NCBI GenBank assembly: GCA_004020875.1
Contig: SAPZ01000012.1
Coordinates: 124,001-188,000, forward strand
Reading direction: 5' to 3'
DNA from: Mesorhizobium sp.
GTDB lineage: Bacteria; Pseudomonadota; Alphaproteobacteria; Rhizobiales; Rhizobiaceae
DNA length: 64,000 nucleotides
Of the stretch, positions 8,877-20,919 are shown one piece after another. How positions within the stretch are numbered: the first letter of the stretch is position 1; each line of letters starts with the position of its first letter. The notes below the pieces were generated by a model that worked only from the letters and a program-made list of their open reading frames with translations, searched no databases and was not told the origin of the DNA. The position numbers were made by a program, and so were the translations under genes.

Positions 8877-9941
8877 TCAAAGCTTTCGGAAGTCGCCGAC
8901 GAGTTCCTCCATGTCTCCCGGTATCGGCGCCTCGAACCTCATCGTTAGATGGGTGGTCGGGTGCTCGAATTCAAGGAGCCAGGCATGCAGGGCCTGCCGG
9001 GGAAATGCCTTGACCTTGGTTTTCAAGGGTTCCGGCAGCCGGTTGGCCTTGGTGCGGAAGGCCTGGCCGTAGTCCGGATCGCCGACCACGGGGTGGCCGA
9101 TATGCACCATGTGGACGCGAATCTGGTGCGTGCGGCCGGTCTCCAGCCTGCATTCGACGAGGCTCGCCGTGGCGAAAGCCTGCTGTCCCTCGCCGAAGCG
9201 CTCGACGACGCTGAAATGGGTGACGGCATGGCGCGCATCGTCGCGGCTCTCGGGAACGACCGCGCGGCGGACGCGGTCGGCGGCGCGGCCGAGAGGGGCG
9301 TCGATCGTGCCGGTTGGCCGTTGCGGAATGCCCCAGACCAGCGCCAGATAGGCGCGTTCGAGATCGCCTGTGCGGCCGTGGTCGGCAAAGGCCTCCGACA
9401 GGGCCTTGTGCGCGCGGTCGGTCTTGGCCACGACCATGACGCCGCTGGTTTCCTTGTCCAGCCGGTGGACGATGCCAGGCCGTTTGACGCCGCCGATGCC
9501 GGAGAGGCTGTCGCCGCAATGGTGGATCAGCGCATTGACCAGCGTGCCGGTCCAGTTGCCGGCGCCGGGGTGGACGACCAGCCCTGCCGGTTTGTTGATG
9601 ACGATCAGCTCGTCGTCCTCATAGAGAATGTCGAGAGGAATGTCCTCGCCTTGCGGCTCGGCGGGCTCCGGCGCCGGCACCAGGATTTCGATGCGCTCGC
9701 CGGCCGCCAGCTTGCGCTTGGCCTCCAGCACCGGCTTGCCGGCAATAGAGACCGCACCTTGGCGGATCAGCGCCTGCACGCGGCTGCGCGAAAGTTCCGG
9801 CCCGAGCCTGACGGCAAGCCACTGGTCGAGGCGTTGGCCGGCGGCGTCGGGCCCGGCTTCCAGCGCGACGGCTTCGCCGGATTCCTTGTCCGTCAATTCG
9901 TCCTCTATCAATATGGGGGTCTCTTCGTTATGAGCGCTCAT
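8877..9941 (-). CDS. rluD: RluD-type 23S rRNA pseudouridine synthase
   Basis: Isomerises uridines in helix 69 of 23S rRNA if it is a true RluD; 354 residues. An N-terminal S4 domain (about residues 35-95) precedes the RluA-family catalytic domain. The motif HRLDKETSG gives the catalytic Asp162, and RTHQIRVHM closes the active site. It lies upstream of rpoH on the same strand. Transcription is divergent from a small membrane-protein gene only 26 bases away, so the two promoters must overlap. RluC/RluA activity cannot be excluded from sequence alone. Confidence 0.93.
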   Translation of the reverse strand: MSAHNEETPILIEDELTDKESGEAVALEAGPDAAGQRLDQWLAVRLGPELSRSRVQALIRQGAVSIAGKPVLEAKRKLAAGERIEILVPAPEPAEPQGEDIPLDILYEDDELIVINKPAGLVVHPGAGNWTGTLVNALIHHCGDSLSGIGGVKRPGIVHRLDKETSGVMVVAKTDRAHKALSEAFADHGRTGDLERAYLALVWGIPQRPTGTIDAPLGRAADRVRRAVVPESRDDARHAVTHFSVVERFGEGQQAFATASLVECRLETGRTHQIRVHMVHIGHPVVGDPDYGQAFRTKANRLPEPLKTKVKAFPRQALHAWLLEFEHPTTHLTMRFEAPIPGDMEELVGDFRKL

Positions 9942-9967
9942 CGAAACCCGTTGCGGATTGTTTAGCC

Positions 9968-10351
9968 ATGGCCCGGCCGATCGCCGAAGAAGACGACGAA
10001 AAGCCGCTCGACCCTGCGGCCGAAAATGTGCGCCGCAAGCTCGTCCGCTTCATGATCGTCAATCTCGGCCTTCTGTTCCTCGCCCTTATGGTGGTGATCG
10101 GGGCGCTTGTCTACAAAGCCCGCAACGTGCCGGTCGCCGGTCCGACGCCTGCCGGCGATGTCCAGGCTCCGGCCGGGGCGCCGCTCTCCGGCGACATCGT
10201 GCTGCCTGTCGGCGCCAAGGTGGTCAGCCAGTCGCTCTCCGGCAACCGCCTGTCGATCGACGCCGAGCTTGCCGACGGCAGCCGTTCAATCTTCGTCTAC
10301 GACATCGCCGAGCGCCGCATCATCGGCCAGTTCGCGATTCGCAACAAATGA
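9968..10351 (+). CDS. Single-pass membrane protein, DUF6476-like
   Basis: A 127-residue protein with a charged cytosolic N-terminus (about 27 residues), one transmembrane helix at about residues 28-48 (FMIVNLGLLFLALMVVIGAL) and a periplasmic domain of about 75 residues. Adjacent position and topology match small uncharacterised proteins encoded divergently from rluD in alphaproteobacteria, which I recall as DUF6476; that family name is from memory. Function is unknown. Its stop codon overlaps the start of the next gene (ATGA), indicating a two-gene operon. Confidence 0.75.
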   Translation: MARPIAEEDDEKPLDPAAENVRRKLVRFMIVNLGLLFLALMVVIGALVYKARNVPVAGPTPAGDVQAPAGAPLSGDIVLPVGAKVVSQSLSGNRLSIDAELADGSRSIFVYDIAERRIIGQFAIRNK

Positions 10352-10761
10352 GCGGCTTTGCCGAACGCCGCAGCGTCGCGACCGTCGCGCTCGTGGTCGG
10401 CAATTACGACGAGGCGATCGCCTGGTATGTCGAGCGGCTCGGCTTTGTGCTCACCGAGGATGTCGATCTTGGCGCCGGCAAACGCTGGGTCACCGTCGCG
10501 CCGGCCAAACGCCACGGCGCACGGCTGCTTCTGGCGGAAGCATCTGGCGAGGAACAGGCAAGCCGCATCGGCAACCAGACCGGCGGCCGGGTTTTTCTCT
10601 TTCTCGAAACCGACGACTTCGCCCGCGACCACCAGGCGATGCTGGCAAAAGGCGTCGAGTTCCGCGAGGCGCCGCGCCACGAAGCCTACGGCACGGTGGC
10701 CGTCTTCGCCGATCTCTACGGCAGTCTCTGGGACCTGATCGAGCCGAAACGACGGGACTGA
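10348..10761 (+). CDS. VOC superfamily protein (glyoxalase/bleomycin-resistance fold)
   Basis: A 137-residue single vicinal-oxygen-chelate module. Recognisable features are the N-terminal VALVVGNYDEAIAWYVE strand-helix unit, the central RVFLFLETDDF strand and the C-terminal FADLYGSLWDLIEP metal-ligand region. Members may be dioxygenases, lyases or resistance proteins, and no substrate can be assigned. The ATG overlaps the preceding stop by four bases, so translation is coupled. It ends 87 bases before a tRNA gene. Confidence 0.8.
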   Translation: MSGFAERRSVATVALVVGNYDEAIAWYVERLGFVLTEDVDLGAGKRWVTVAPAKRHGARLLLAEASGEEQASRIGNQTGGRVFLFLETDDFARDHQAMLAKGVEFREAPRHEAYGTVAVFADLYGSLWDLIEPKRRD

Positions 10762-10848
10762 CACCAGGCTACTCCGTAAAGTGGTTCGGGTGCCTTAAAC
10801 CCCAGTTGCTTTTTCGCGGCCGCCAGCCTATGTAGCCGGTTCTTGAGC

Positions 10849-10923
10849 GCGCCCATCGTCTAGCGGTCAGGACACCGCCCTCTCACGGCGGGAACAGGGG
10901 TTCGATTCCCCTTGGGCGTACCA
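10849..10923 (+). tRNA. tRNA-Glu (anticodon CTC)
   Basis: A 75-base cloverleaf including an encoded CCA end. The acceptor arm GCGCCCA pairs with TGGGCGT, with a terminal G-U pair. The anticodon stem CCGCC/GGCGG encloses loop CTCTCAC, giving anticodon CTC. The T-arm reads AGGGGTTCGATTCCCCT. Confidence 0.95.
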
Positions 10924-10969
10924 AGCTTCCAAAAAAAAGCCGACTTTCGAAAAGACTCCATCAGGCTGG

Positions 10970-11359
10970 TCATAAAGCAGCAAGGGCGACGGCGGCAGCA
11001 AGACCGGCTTCGGTTCTTTCGCGCGATGCCTGCTCCAACAACCTCGATAAGTGCTGGAGGTGCATCGATTGCGCATCTTCAAGCAACTGCAAAAAGGTGG
11101 TCGCCTTGCCTCGCGGCAGCCGGCGGCGCTTCAGCGCGGCAATTCGCGCGCGCTGGCACTTGATGTGCCGCTCCGCTTGCAGGACGTGGCGTTCCGCCAT
11201 TCGAATGTCGTCAGCCAATGCCATCGGCTCAAAACGGTCCGGCGAGCCAATGGGTTCCATTTCGGAAGCCGCCATTCTGAGACGCAGATCCATGCCTCGA
11301 TGCGGCACCGGCTCCAGTTGCCGCCGCTTCTGGTGCAACGTCCCGGATTGGATTAGCAT
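10970..11359 (-). CDS. Hypothetical small helical protein
   Basis: Open frame of 129 residues. The C-terminal 75 residues (from ADDIRMAERHV onward) are strongly helical, with repeated AERHxxxxxxxxA patterns like small uncharacterised proteins common in rhizobia. The true start is uncertain: ATGs at 11359, 11293 and 11275 all give plausible N-termini, and the one at 11359 has GAGGAG immediately adjacent but too close for ideal spacing. It is encoded antisense to the leader of the downstream VOC gene. No function can be inferred. Confidence 0.45.
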   Translation of the reverse strand: MLIQSGTLHQKRRQLEPVPHRGMDLRLRMAASEMEPIGSPDRFEPMALADDIRMAERHVLQAERHIKCQRARIAALKRRRLPRGKATTFLQLLEDAQSMHLQHLSRLLEQASRERTEAGLAAAVALAAL

Positions 11360-11495
11360 CTCCTCATCTGCACTGCGGCCGCGATCGACAAGACGCGGGA
11401 CGTGGGGGCAGGAAGAACAGGCGGCGGTCCCGGTGCCGAGCGTCGAGGCATCCGAGAAAACGTCAGCCGGCTCAAATGCAGGCGGGGAGGATCCA

Positions 11496-12077
11496 ATGCG
11501 GAAGCTGCAGTCGCAAGGCGTTCATCACATCACTCTGGTCGGCGCCGGACGCCAGACCTCGATCGACTTCTGGGAAGGCGTGCTCGGCATGCCCTTCATT
11601 TTCGAGCAGCCCAATCTCGACAAGGCCAGCGAAAGCCACCTCTATTTCGATCCGGGTGACGGGCGCCTGATCACGGTCTTCACCGACGAGAGCCGGACCC
11701 CAGTCAAGCGGCGGACGCCGACCGATACCGGTTGCGTCCATCACATTGCCTTTTCGGTGTCGCGGGTCACTTTCCTGCAGGCGGTCGCGCGGCTCGACGA
11801 GCGCGGCATCAAGCACAGTGGCGTCAAGGATCGCGGCTTCATGGATTCGATCTATTTCGAGGATCCGCTTGGACTGCTGATCGAGCTTGCGTCCTACCGT
11901 TTCGAGCCGCCGGCCGGCATCACCCATTCAGACGTGCTGATGGAGGCGCACAAGATCCGCGTGGCGCGCGGCGACTACAATATCGCCGAACTCCATCTGG
12001 CCGACGCCATCCAGGCGCTGGTCGAGCGGTCGCGTAAAACCCTGTCCGAAAACAGGGCGCCGAAAAACCCCTATTAA
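11496..12077 (+). CDS. VOC family protein (ring-cleaving-dioxygenase-like)
   Basis: A 193-residue protein with two halves of a glyoxalase-like domain. The first metal-ligand region is QGVHHITLVG, a second is CVHHIAFSV and the closing EDPLGLLIELAS supplies the usual glutamate. This HH/E pattern is typical of extradiol-type or glyoxalase enzymes that bind a divalent metal. The ATG at 11496 follows GGGGAGGATCCA. It is 22 bases upstream of a glutathione-transferase-like gene, so the two probably form an operon linked to electrophile handling; the substrate is unknown. Confidence 0.82.
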   Translation: MRKLQSQGVHHITLVGAGRQTSIDFWEGVLGMPFIFEQPNLDKASESHLYFDPGDGRLITVFTDESRTPVKRRTPTDTGCVHHIAFSVSRVTFLQAVARLDERGIKHSGVKDRGFMDSIYFEDPLGLLIELASYRFEPPAGITHSDVLMEAHKIRVARGDYNIAELHLADAIQALVERSRKTLSENRAPKNPY

Positions 12078-12099
12078 CCTGGTCAAAGGGAGGACCGAG

Positions 12100-12957
12100 A
12101 TGGCAAAGGCAGCAACGAAGAGCGCAAGGAAACCCGCGGCCAAGGCCGCGCCGAAAGCAGCGGCGAAGACGGCCGCCAAGGTGGCGGCAAAAGCCGCACC
12201 AAACGTGACGACCAAAGCCGCGCCCAAGACGACCGCAAAGGCAAAAGCAAAGCCGGCCAAGAAGCCCGGCATAAAACTCAGCATGCTGAGGCCGAGCGTC
12301 AACAACATGACAGTCAGGGTTTTCGCGCGCGCGGCCGGGCTCGATCCGGCGGAGACCGACGCCTGGGGCCATACGCGCTCGCCTGAGTTCCTGGCGCGCA
12401 ATCCGGCGCATCTGACGCCGATGATCGAGGACAAGGGCCTGCCGCGCGGCGTGCTGTGGGAAAGCTGCGCCATCATGCAGTATCTCGCCAACAAGCACGG
12501 GCTGGAGAAGTTCTATCCCAAGGCGCCCGCGAAGCGAGCCATGGTCGACAGCGCGATGTTCTATCTGGTCGGGACGCTTTATCCTTATGTCGCGCGCGCG
12601 ACCTATCCGGCGCTCGGCTTTCCGCATTATGCCGGCGAGGTCGGCCACAGCGACGCCCATCCCGATAAGAAATCGGAGGCGCAGAAGGCGGCGATGGCCG
12701 CGATCGCCGAGCCGCTCGAGGTGTTTCACTCTTTCTTCCGTAATGGCAAACCGTTCATCGGCGGCAACAACCCATCGATTGCCGACATAAGGCTGGCGGC
12801 AACGCTCGAATTCCTGGCGGTCATCGACTACGCGCTGCCCGAATGGGCGAAAGAGTACATGGCGGCGCTGGAGAAGAAACTCGGCAAAGCTTACGCCGAG
12901 CCGGCCGGTGACGTGCGCGGCTACATCGCACATGTGAAATCGCAGGCCAGGGCGTAG
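12100..12957 (+). CDS. Glutathione-transferase-like protein with a Lys/Ala-rich N-terminal tail
   Basis: 285 residues. Residues 1-60 are almost only Lys, Ala, Pro and Thr with repeated AAKAAPK units, resembling bacterial histone H1-like tails. Residues ~60-140 form a thioredoxin-like GST N-domain with LARNPAHLTPMIED and ESCAIMQYLA, the usual cis-Pro and glutathione Ser/Glu region. Residues ~150-280 form the helical C-domain including GGNNPSIADIRLAATLEF, the GST N-capping box. The ATG at 12100 has a good site (AAGGGAGGACCGAG). A later start near Met64 would give a tail-less protein but lacks a comparable site. A nucleic-acid-binding role for the tail is speculation. Confidence 0.85.
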   Translation: MAKAATKSARKPAAKAAPKAAAKTAAKVAAKAAPNVTTKAAPKTTAKAKAKPAKKPGIKLSMLRPSVNNMTVRVFARAAGLDPAETDAWGHTRSPEFLARNPAHLTPMIEDKGLPRGVLWESCAIMQYLANKHGLEKFYPKAPAKRAMVDSAMFYLVGTLYPYVARATYPALGFPHYAGEVGHSDAHPDKKSEAQKAAMAAIAEPLEVFHSFFRNGKPFIGGNNPSIADIRLAATLEFLAVIDYALPEWAKEYMAALEKKLGKAYAEPAGDVRGYIAHVKSQARA

Positions 12958-13056
12958 CGGTCGCTGGGCGTTAAGATTTCGTTCACCTAGGACCTGTCTA
13001 CTGGGTTTAGGCCTCGCTGCGACCACGGATGTACTGGCGCCATGACGAGGCAAGGG

Positions 13057-13088
13057 AAAGGTCGGCTCCGTGCCGGCCTTTTGCTTTT
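13057..13088 (+). terminator. Probable terminator after the GST-like gene
   Basis: A 10-bp stem AAAGGTCGGC/GCCGGCCTTT with one G-T pair and a 5-base loop is followed by TGCTTTT. It lies 100 bases after the stop codon. Confidence 0.55.
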
Positions 13089-13202
13089 CTCGCGGGCCAT
13101 CGCGCCGCAATCACGACAGTACGATTGCGGCGCCGGCGTGCACGCTGAAATCCTATTGTCATCCTCGTCATGGATCGTACCATACCCCCGGGCGGCCGTG
13201 CG

Positions 13203-13586
13203 ATGGCGACGAGATCAGCGATGAAGATGGCAAGGTTCTTGACGATCACGGGCGCGCTGCTGGTCGCGCCCTTTCCCTCCTTGGCAGCGCCCCTCAACAG
13301 CATGAACGAGGTCGGCGCGGCCATGCAGGCCTGCTGGACGCCGCCGGCCAATTCCGAGAATTCCTCGGTCACGCTCAGCTTCAGCTTCAAGCGCGACGGC
13401 ACGCTGATCGGGCCGCCCAAAACGACAGCCATTCATGTCGTCGGCGGCGACAAGGCGCGCCAGGCCTATGTTGACGCGGCGATAAAGGCGCTGAATGATT
13501 GCCTGCCGCTCAGCTTTTCGCCGGCGCTGGCGCAAGGCATCGCCGGCAATGTCTTCACGCTGCAGTTCAATTCGCCGAAGAAATAA
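13203..13586 (+). CDS. Small exported protein, TolA/TonB C-terminal-like
   Basis: About 127 residues with a signal peptide (MKMARFLTITGALLVAPF, probable cleavage after SLAA). The mature part has the pattern of TonB/TolA C-terminal domains: MQACWTPP near its start, VTLSFSFKRDGTLIGPPK, AYVDAAIKALNDC and a final strand VFTLQFNSP. Two cysteines could form a disulfide. The start is ambiguous between ATGs at 13203 and 13221; neither has a strong ribosome binding site. It stands alone. A periplasmic or envelope role is inferred from the signal and fold. Confidence 0.68.
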   Translation: MATRSAMKMARFLTITGALLVAPFPSLAAPLNSMNEVGAAMQACWTPPANSENSSVTLSFSFKRDGTLIGPPKTTAIHVVGGDKARQAYVDAAIKALNDCLPLSFSPALAQGIAGNVFTLQFNSPKK

Positions 13587-13602
13587 GCGGCAGGCACCGT
13601 TT

Positions 13603-13836
13603 TCAGGTCAGGCCGCGAACGCCCGACCCAGAGCGCCTGGCTTGGGCGTGTTTTTCCAACTCCGGCATCTCGAAGACATAGTCGCTCCAGGCCGAATCCG
13701 GGATCTGCCCGGCCAGGTAACAATCCAGCAGAAGCTTCTGTTCTGGGGTAAGGGGCCTCGGCGCCTGCTCATGATCCAACCCAAGCGAATGGATCAGGTT
13801 CCTGGTCAGGCCAGAGACGGTGAAGTGAATGGACAT
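13603..13836 (-). CDS. Hypothetical small protein
   Basis: A 77-residue soluble protein starting MSIHFTVSGLTRNLI. The ATG at 13834-13836 is preceded by AGGAGACTGAAG, a good ribosome binding site, which is the main support for a real gene. The middle part LTPEQKLLLDCYLAGQIPDSAW resembles short rhizobial proteins of unknown function. Convergent with the exported-protein gene upstream. Confidence 0.5.
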   Translation of the reverse strand: MSIHFTVSGLTRNLIHSLGLDHEQAPRPLTPEQKLLLDCYLAGQIPDSAWSDYVFEMPELEKHAQARRSGSGVRGLT

Positions 13837-13995
13837 CTTCAGTCTCCTGGGTGCAGCGCGGATCACGTCAGTGCCAGGAAACGTCCACCACCCTCAAAGG
13901 TTTCATCAGCAATCCGTGATCGCGTCGGCGGCTCGGTTTTCAGGCCGGCTCTTGTTCGGCGCTGTCCGGCCGGCACTGGGTCCACGGAAGGAACG

Positions 13996-14355
13996 CTATT
14001 GGCAGATGACGCGATAGCGCTTGCCGTCCTCGCCGACGTTCCTGCAGGTGAGGGGGCTCTGCTCGCCGGATGCCGGGACAGGCGGATGCTGGCCGAAGGA
14101 CGGCCTCTTCGAAGCGGGTCCGGAATGGCGCCGGACAGCGGGGCTCGCCGGCAGGATTGCCGGCGCGCTTGGCGGCGGAGGAAACACATCCGACACGACC
14201 TGCCTCGAGGCCGTCGTTCCCGGCGGGGCCTTGTCCCAGACACGCCTGACATCCATCCGGCTGGGAACGATCACCGTGCCGTCGTCGCTTCGCGTGCAGG
14301 CGCCTGCTGCAAGCAACGCGGAGCACAGGACGAAAGCGGCGATTCGATTGAACAT
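13996..14355 (-). CDS. Small putative lipoprotein
   Basis: 119 residues with an N-terminal export signal (MLFNRIAAFVLCSALLAAGAC) ending in a lipobox-like AGAC at Cys22. The mature region is proline- and serine-rich with no recognised domain and ends SPLTCRNVGEDGKRYRVICQ, two cysteines that could pair. The ATG at 14353-14355 follows GAGGTATTGCTA. An open frame continues upstream but lacks a better start. It is divergent from the large hybrid kinase gene. Confidence 0.6.
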   Translation of the reverse strand: MFNRIAAFVLCSALLAAGACTRSDDGTVIVPSRMDVRRVWDKAPPGTTASRQVVSDVFPPPPSAPAILPASPAVRRHSGPASKRPSFGQHPPVPASGEQSPLTCRNVGEDGKRYRVICQ

Positions 14356-14560
14356 TAGCAATACCTCAGGTGCCTTATAGTGTGTCGTTGCCTCAATCGC
14401 CAACAGGTGGATTGCCGCAACCGGCGCCACGATGCTGGTTTTCTCAACGGCATCGAACGGCAGGTGGTTGCGTTTCATTATGGTTAGCGGATCGTTAATG
14501 CTTGTCGGGCAAATTCCGCCGACGAACCGCGAAGCGGGGTTCGGCTGGGGGTCGCACAGC

Positions 14561-18322
<3,762 letters not shown>

Positions 18323-18700
18323 GACGGGCCGGCGGCACTCCCAAAGGAAATTGACGTATGCGTATGGTGCGATCGCACCATATCAAAGCATGTGCCAAGC
18401 CAGGACAATAGCTGCGTTGATTCCGCTCTCCAGTTACGGGCGGGGGCAGCGACCGCCAACAAGGAACAGCGTCGACTCTACCCCAACGGACCTGTTTTCG
18501 GCGACGGCCATGCCATGATCCGCTCTGGCATCCAGGCAACGCGCTCTCGTCCGGATTTTATTTCCCGGCGGCCGTGATCCGGCCGCCGGGATAATTTCTT
18601 TCACAAGCCAGGCAAGTCGCTGATTCCCGCGGCAAACTCCGGCCGGCCCGCAGAGACCGCCGAAGACCCCTCCGAGCATCCCCGTTCAGGCGTTACCGGG
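18323..18700. other. Intergenic region with a 20-bp palindrome and a GC-rich hairpin
   Basis: No supported gene. A perfect 20-bp palindrome lies at 18363-18382 (half-site TATGGTGCGA), 41 bases after the kinase stop, and could be an operator. A second structure at 18563-18591 has an 11-bp stem (TCCCGGCGGCC/GGCCGCCGGGA) followed by TAATTTCTTTC and may terminate the kinase transcript. Nothing else was recognised before the Pho boxes. Confidence 0.5.
18563..18602 (+). terminator. Possible terminator upstream of the pst operon
   Basis: An 11-bp perfect stem with a 7-base loop (GTGATCC) is followed by a moderately T-rich tail. The tail is interrupted, so efficiency is uncertain. Confidence 0.45.
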
Positions 18701-18729
18701 CTGACACGAAACTGTCATGCGACTGTAAT
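18701..18729 (+). promoter_or_regulatory. Tandem Pho boxes upstream of pstS
   Basis: Three 7-base repeats with an exact 11-base period, CTGACAC, CTGTCAT and CTGTAAT, separated by 4-base spacers. This is the PhoB-binding pattern and forms two overlapping Pho boxes. It ends 77 bases before the pstS start. PhoB is encoded at the end of the same operon, implying autoregulation. Confidence 0.88.
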
Positions 18730-18806
18730 AATCGAAGGCTATTGCGCTCATCGGGCGCCGATAGAACGGGTGCCGAAAGACCATCTTCCGAACAGGAGCA
18801 GGCCAC

Positions 18807-19865
18807 ATGAGACATTTCATCCGCTCGGCGGCCGTTGCGATTGCAATGGCTGCGGCATCAACCCTTAGCATCTCCGCCGCTATGGCAGCGGATATCTCCG
18901 GCGCCGGCGCCACCTTCCCCTATCCGATCTACGCAAAGTGGGCCGACGCCTACAAGAAGGAGACCGGCATCGGTCTCAACTACCAGTCGATCGGCTCCGG
19001 CGGCGGCATCAAGCAGATCAAGGCCAAGACGGTGACCTTCGGCGCTTCCGACGCGCCGCTGAAGGGCGACGATCTCAAGTCGACCGGGCTCGCACAGTTC
19101 CCGATGGTGATGGGCGGCATCGTTCCGGTCGTCAACCTTGAAGGCGTCAAGCCGGGCGAACTGGTGCTCGACGGCCCGACGCTGGCCGACATCTTCGCCG
19201 GCAAGATCACCAACTGGAACGACGAGGCGATCAAGAAGCTCAACCCCGACGTCAAGCTGCCCGACCAGGCGATCGCGGTCGTCCACCGTTCGGACGGCTC
19301 GGGCACCACGTTCAACTTCAGCTACTATCTGGCCGACGTTAGCGCCGACTGGAAGTCGAAGGTCGGCGTCAACACCGCGCTGGAGTGGCCGGTGGGCATC
19401 GGCGCCAAGGGCAATGAGGGCGTCGCCAACAACGTCTCGCAGACCGGGGGCGCGATCGGCTATGTCGAATATGCCTATGCCAAGCAGAACAAGCTCACCT
19501 ACACCGACCTGATCAACAAGGACGGCAAGAAGGTCGAGCCGACTGCGGCGGCGTTCTCGGCCGCCGCGGCCAATGCCGACTGGAGCTCGCAGCCGGGCTA
19601 TGGTGTCATCCTGGCCAACCAGGCCGGCGCCGAAACCTGGCCGATGACGTCGGCCACCTGGATCCTCGTCTACAAGAAGCCCGACGATGCCTCTGCCACC
19701 GGCGAGGCGCTCAAGTTCTTCGCCTGGTCCTACGCCAAGGGCGACGAACTGGCCGCCAGCCTGGACTACGTTCCGATGCCCGACGCTGTCGTGAAGAGCG
19801 TCGAGGAGATGTGGAGCAAGGATATCGTCGACGCGAACGGCAAGCCGCTCTACTCCGGCATGTAA
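18807..19865 (+). CDS. pstS: Phosphate ABC transporter substrate-binding protein
   Basis: Periplasmic phosphate-binding protein, 352 residues. A signal peptide (cleavage after AAMA, about residue 27) is followed by the family signature [14 protein letters not shown]. Phosphate-contact segments [16 protein letters not shown] and [12 protein letters not shown] are all present. It is the first gene of the pst operon behind Pho boxes, and a hairpin after its stop may raise its expression relative to the membrane components. The ATG follows CAGGAGCAGGCCAC. Confidence 0.97.
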   Translation: MRHFIRSAAVAIAMAAASTLSISAAMAADISGAGATFPYPIYAKWADAYKKETGIGLNYQSIGSGGGIKQIKAKTVTFGASDAPLKGDDLKSTGLAQFPMVMGGIVPVVNLEGVKPGELVLDGPTLADIFAGKITNWNDEAIKKLNPDVKLPDQAIAVVHRSDGSGTTFNFSYYLADVSADWKSKVGVNTALEWPVGIGAKGNEGVANNVSQTGGAIGYVEYAYAKQNKLTYTDLINKDGKKVEPTAAAFSAAAANADWSSQPGYGVILANQAGAETWPMTSATWILVYKKPDDASATGEALKFFAWSYAKGDELAASLDYVPMPDAVVKSVEEMWSKDIVDANGKPLYSGM

Positions 19866-19879
19866 TTCTTAGCGAATAA

Positions 19880-19910
19880 GGAGGGCGTCTTTGGCGCCCT
19901 CCTGTCTCTT
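19880..19910 (+). terminator. Intercistronic hairpin between pstS and pstC
   Basis: GGAGGGCG and CGCCCTCC form an 8-bp perfect stem around a 7-base loop, followed by TGTCTCTTT. A weak terminator or mRNA-stabilising stem here would explain the usual excess of PstS over PstCAB; that role is inferred. Confidence 0.65.
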
Positions 19911-19929
19911 TCGAAATGCGAGGGGCCGA

Positions 19930-20916
19930 ATGAGTGCCGTTTCCGAAGCCGCGACATCGCCCGCCATGCGGACCAGAGAAGCGACGGTGCGCCGCTTTGC
20001 CTTCACCGACATGGTCTTCCGGGCGGCCACGCGCGCTTCCGCCATCCTTGTGCTGGTTCTGCTCGGCGGGGTCGCCATCTCGCTGATCGCCGGATCGTGG
20101 GAAGCACTGTCGAAATTCGGAATATCCTTCCTGACGACCGAATCCTGGAACCCGGTCACCGAGAATTTCGGCGCGCTGGCGCCCATCTACGGCACCATCG
20201 TCACCTCGGCCATCGCCATCATCATCGCCGTGCCGATCGGCATCGGCATTGCCGTCTTCCTGACCGAGCTTTGCCCCCGCCCGCTGCGGCGCCCGATCGG
20301 CATCGCCGTCGAGCTTTTGGCAGGCATTCCCTCGATCATCTACGGCATCTGGGGCCTGTTCGTCTTCGCGCCGTTCCTGCAAACGACGATCCAGCCCTTC
20401 ATCATCTGGCTCTTCAAAGGCATCCCCGGCCTCAACAGCCTGTTTGCGGGCCCGCCCTACGGCATCGGCCTGCTGACCTCCTCGCTGATCCTGGCCATCA
20501 TGGTGCTGCCCTTCATCACCTCGATCACCAAGGACGTGTTCGACACGGTGCCGGCGGTGCTGAAGGAATCGGCGTACGGCATCGGCTGCACGACCTGGGA
20601 GGTGACGCGGCGCGTGACCATTCCCTACACCCGCGTCGGCATCATGGGCGGCGTCATGCTCGGCCTCGGCCGTGCGCTCGGCGAGACAATGGCCGTGACC
20701 TTCGTCATAGGCAACGCGCATCGCATCAGCGCCTCGCTGTTCGCGCCGGGCACGACGATCTCGGCGACGATCGCCAACGAGTTCACCGAGGCCGATGGCG
20801 CGATCTACACGTCCTCGCTGGTGGCCCTCGGCCTGATCCTGTTCATCATAACATTCATCATCCTGGCGCTCGCACGCTACATGCTGCTGCGCATCGATAG
20901 CCGCACGGGAGCCTGA
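19930..20916 (+). CDS. pstC: Phosphate ABC transporter permease
   Basis: Inner-membrane subunit of the PstSCAB high-affinity phosphate importer, 328 residues with about six transmembrane helices starting near residue 37. The binding-protein-dependent permease EAA-type loop is present around GLGRALGETMAVTFVIGNA. The ATG at 19930 follows GAGGGGCCGA; an ATG 39 bases earlier falls in the hairpin region. It pairs with PstA, whose start is 3 bases downstream. Confidence 0.95.
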   Translation: MSAVSEAATSPAMRTREATVRRFAFTDMVFRAATRASAILVLVLLGGVAISLIAGSWEALSKFGISFLTTESWNPVTENFGALAPIYGTIVTSAIAIIIAVPIGIGIAVFLTELCPRPLRRPIGIAVELLAGIPSIIYGIWGLFVFAPFLQTTIQPFIIWLFKGIPGLNSLFAGPPYGIGLLTSSLILAIMVLPFITSITKDVFDTVPAVLKESAYGIGCTTWEVTRRVTIPYTRVGIMGGVMLGLGRALGETMAVTFVIGNAHRISASLFAPGTTISATIANEFTEADGAIYTSSLVALGLILFIITFIILALARYMLLRIDSRTGA

Positions 20917-20919
20917 CCG

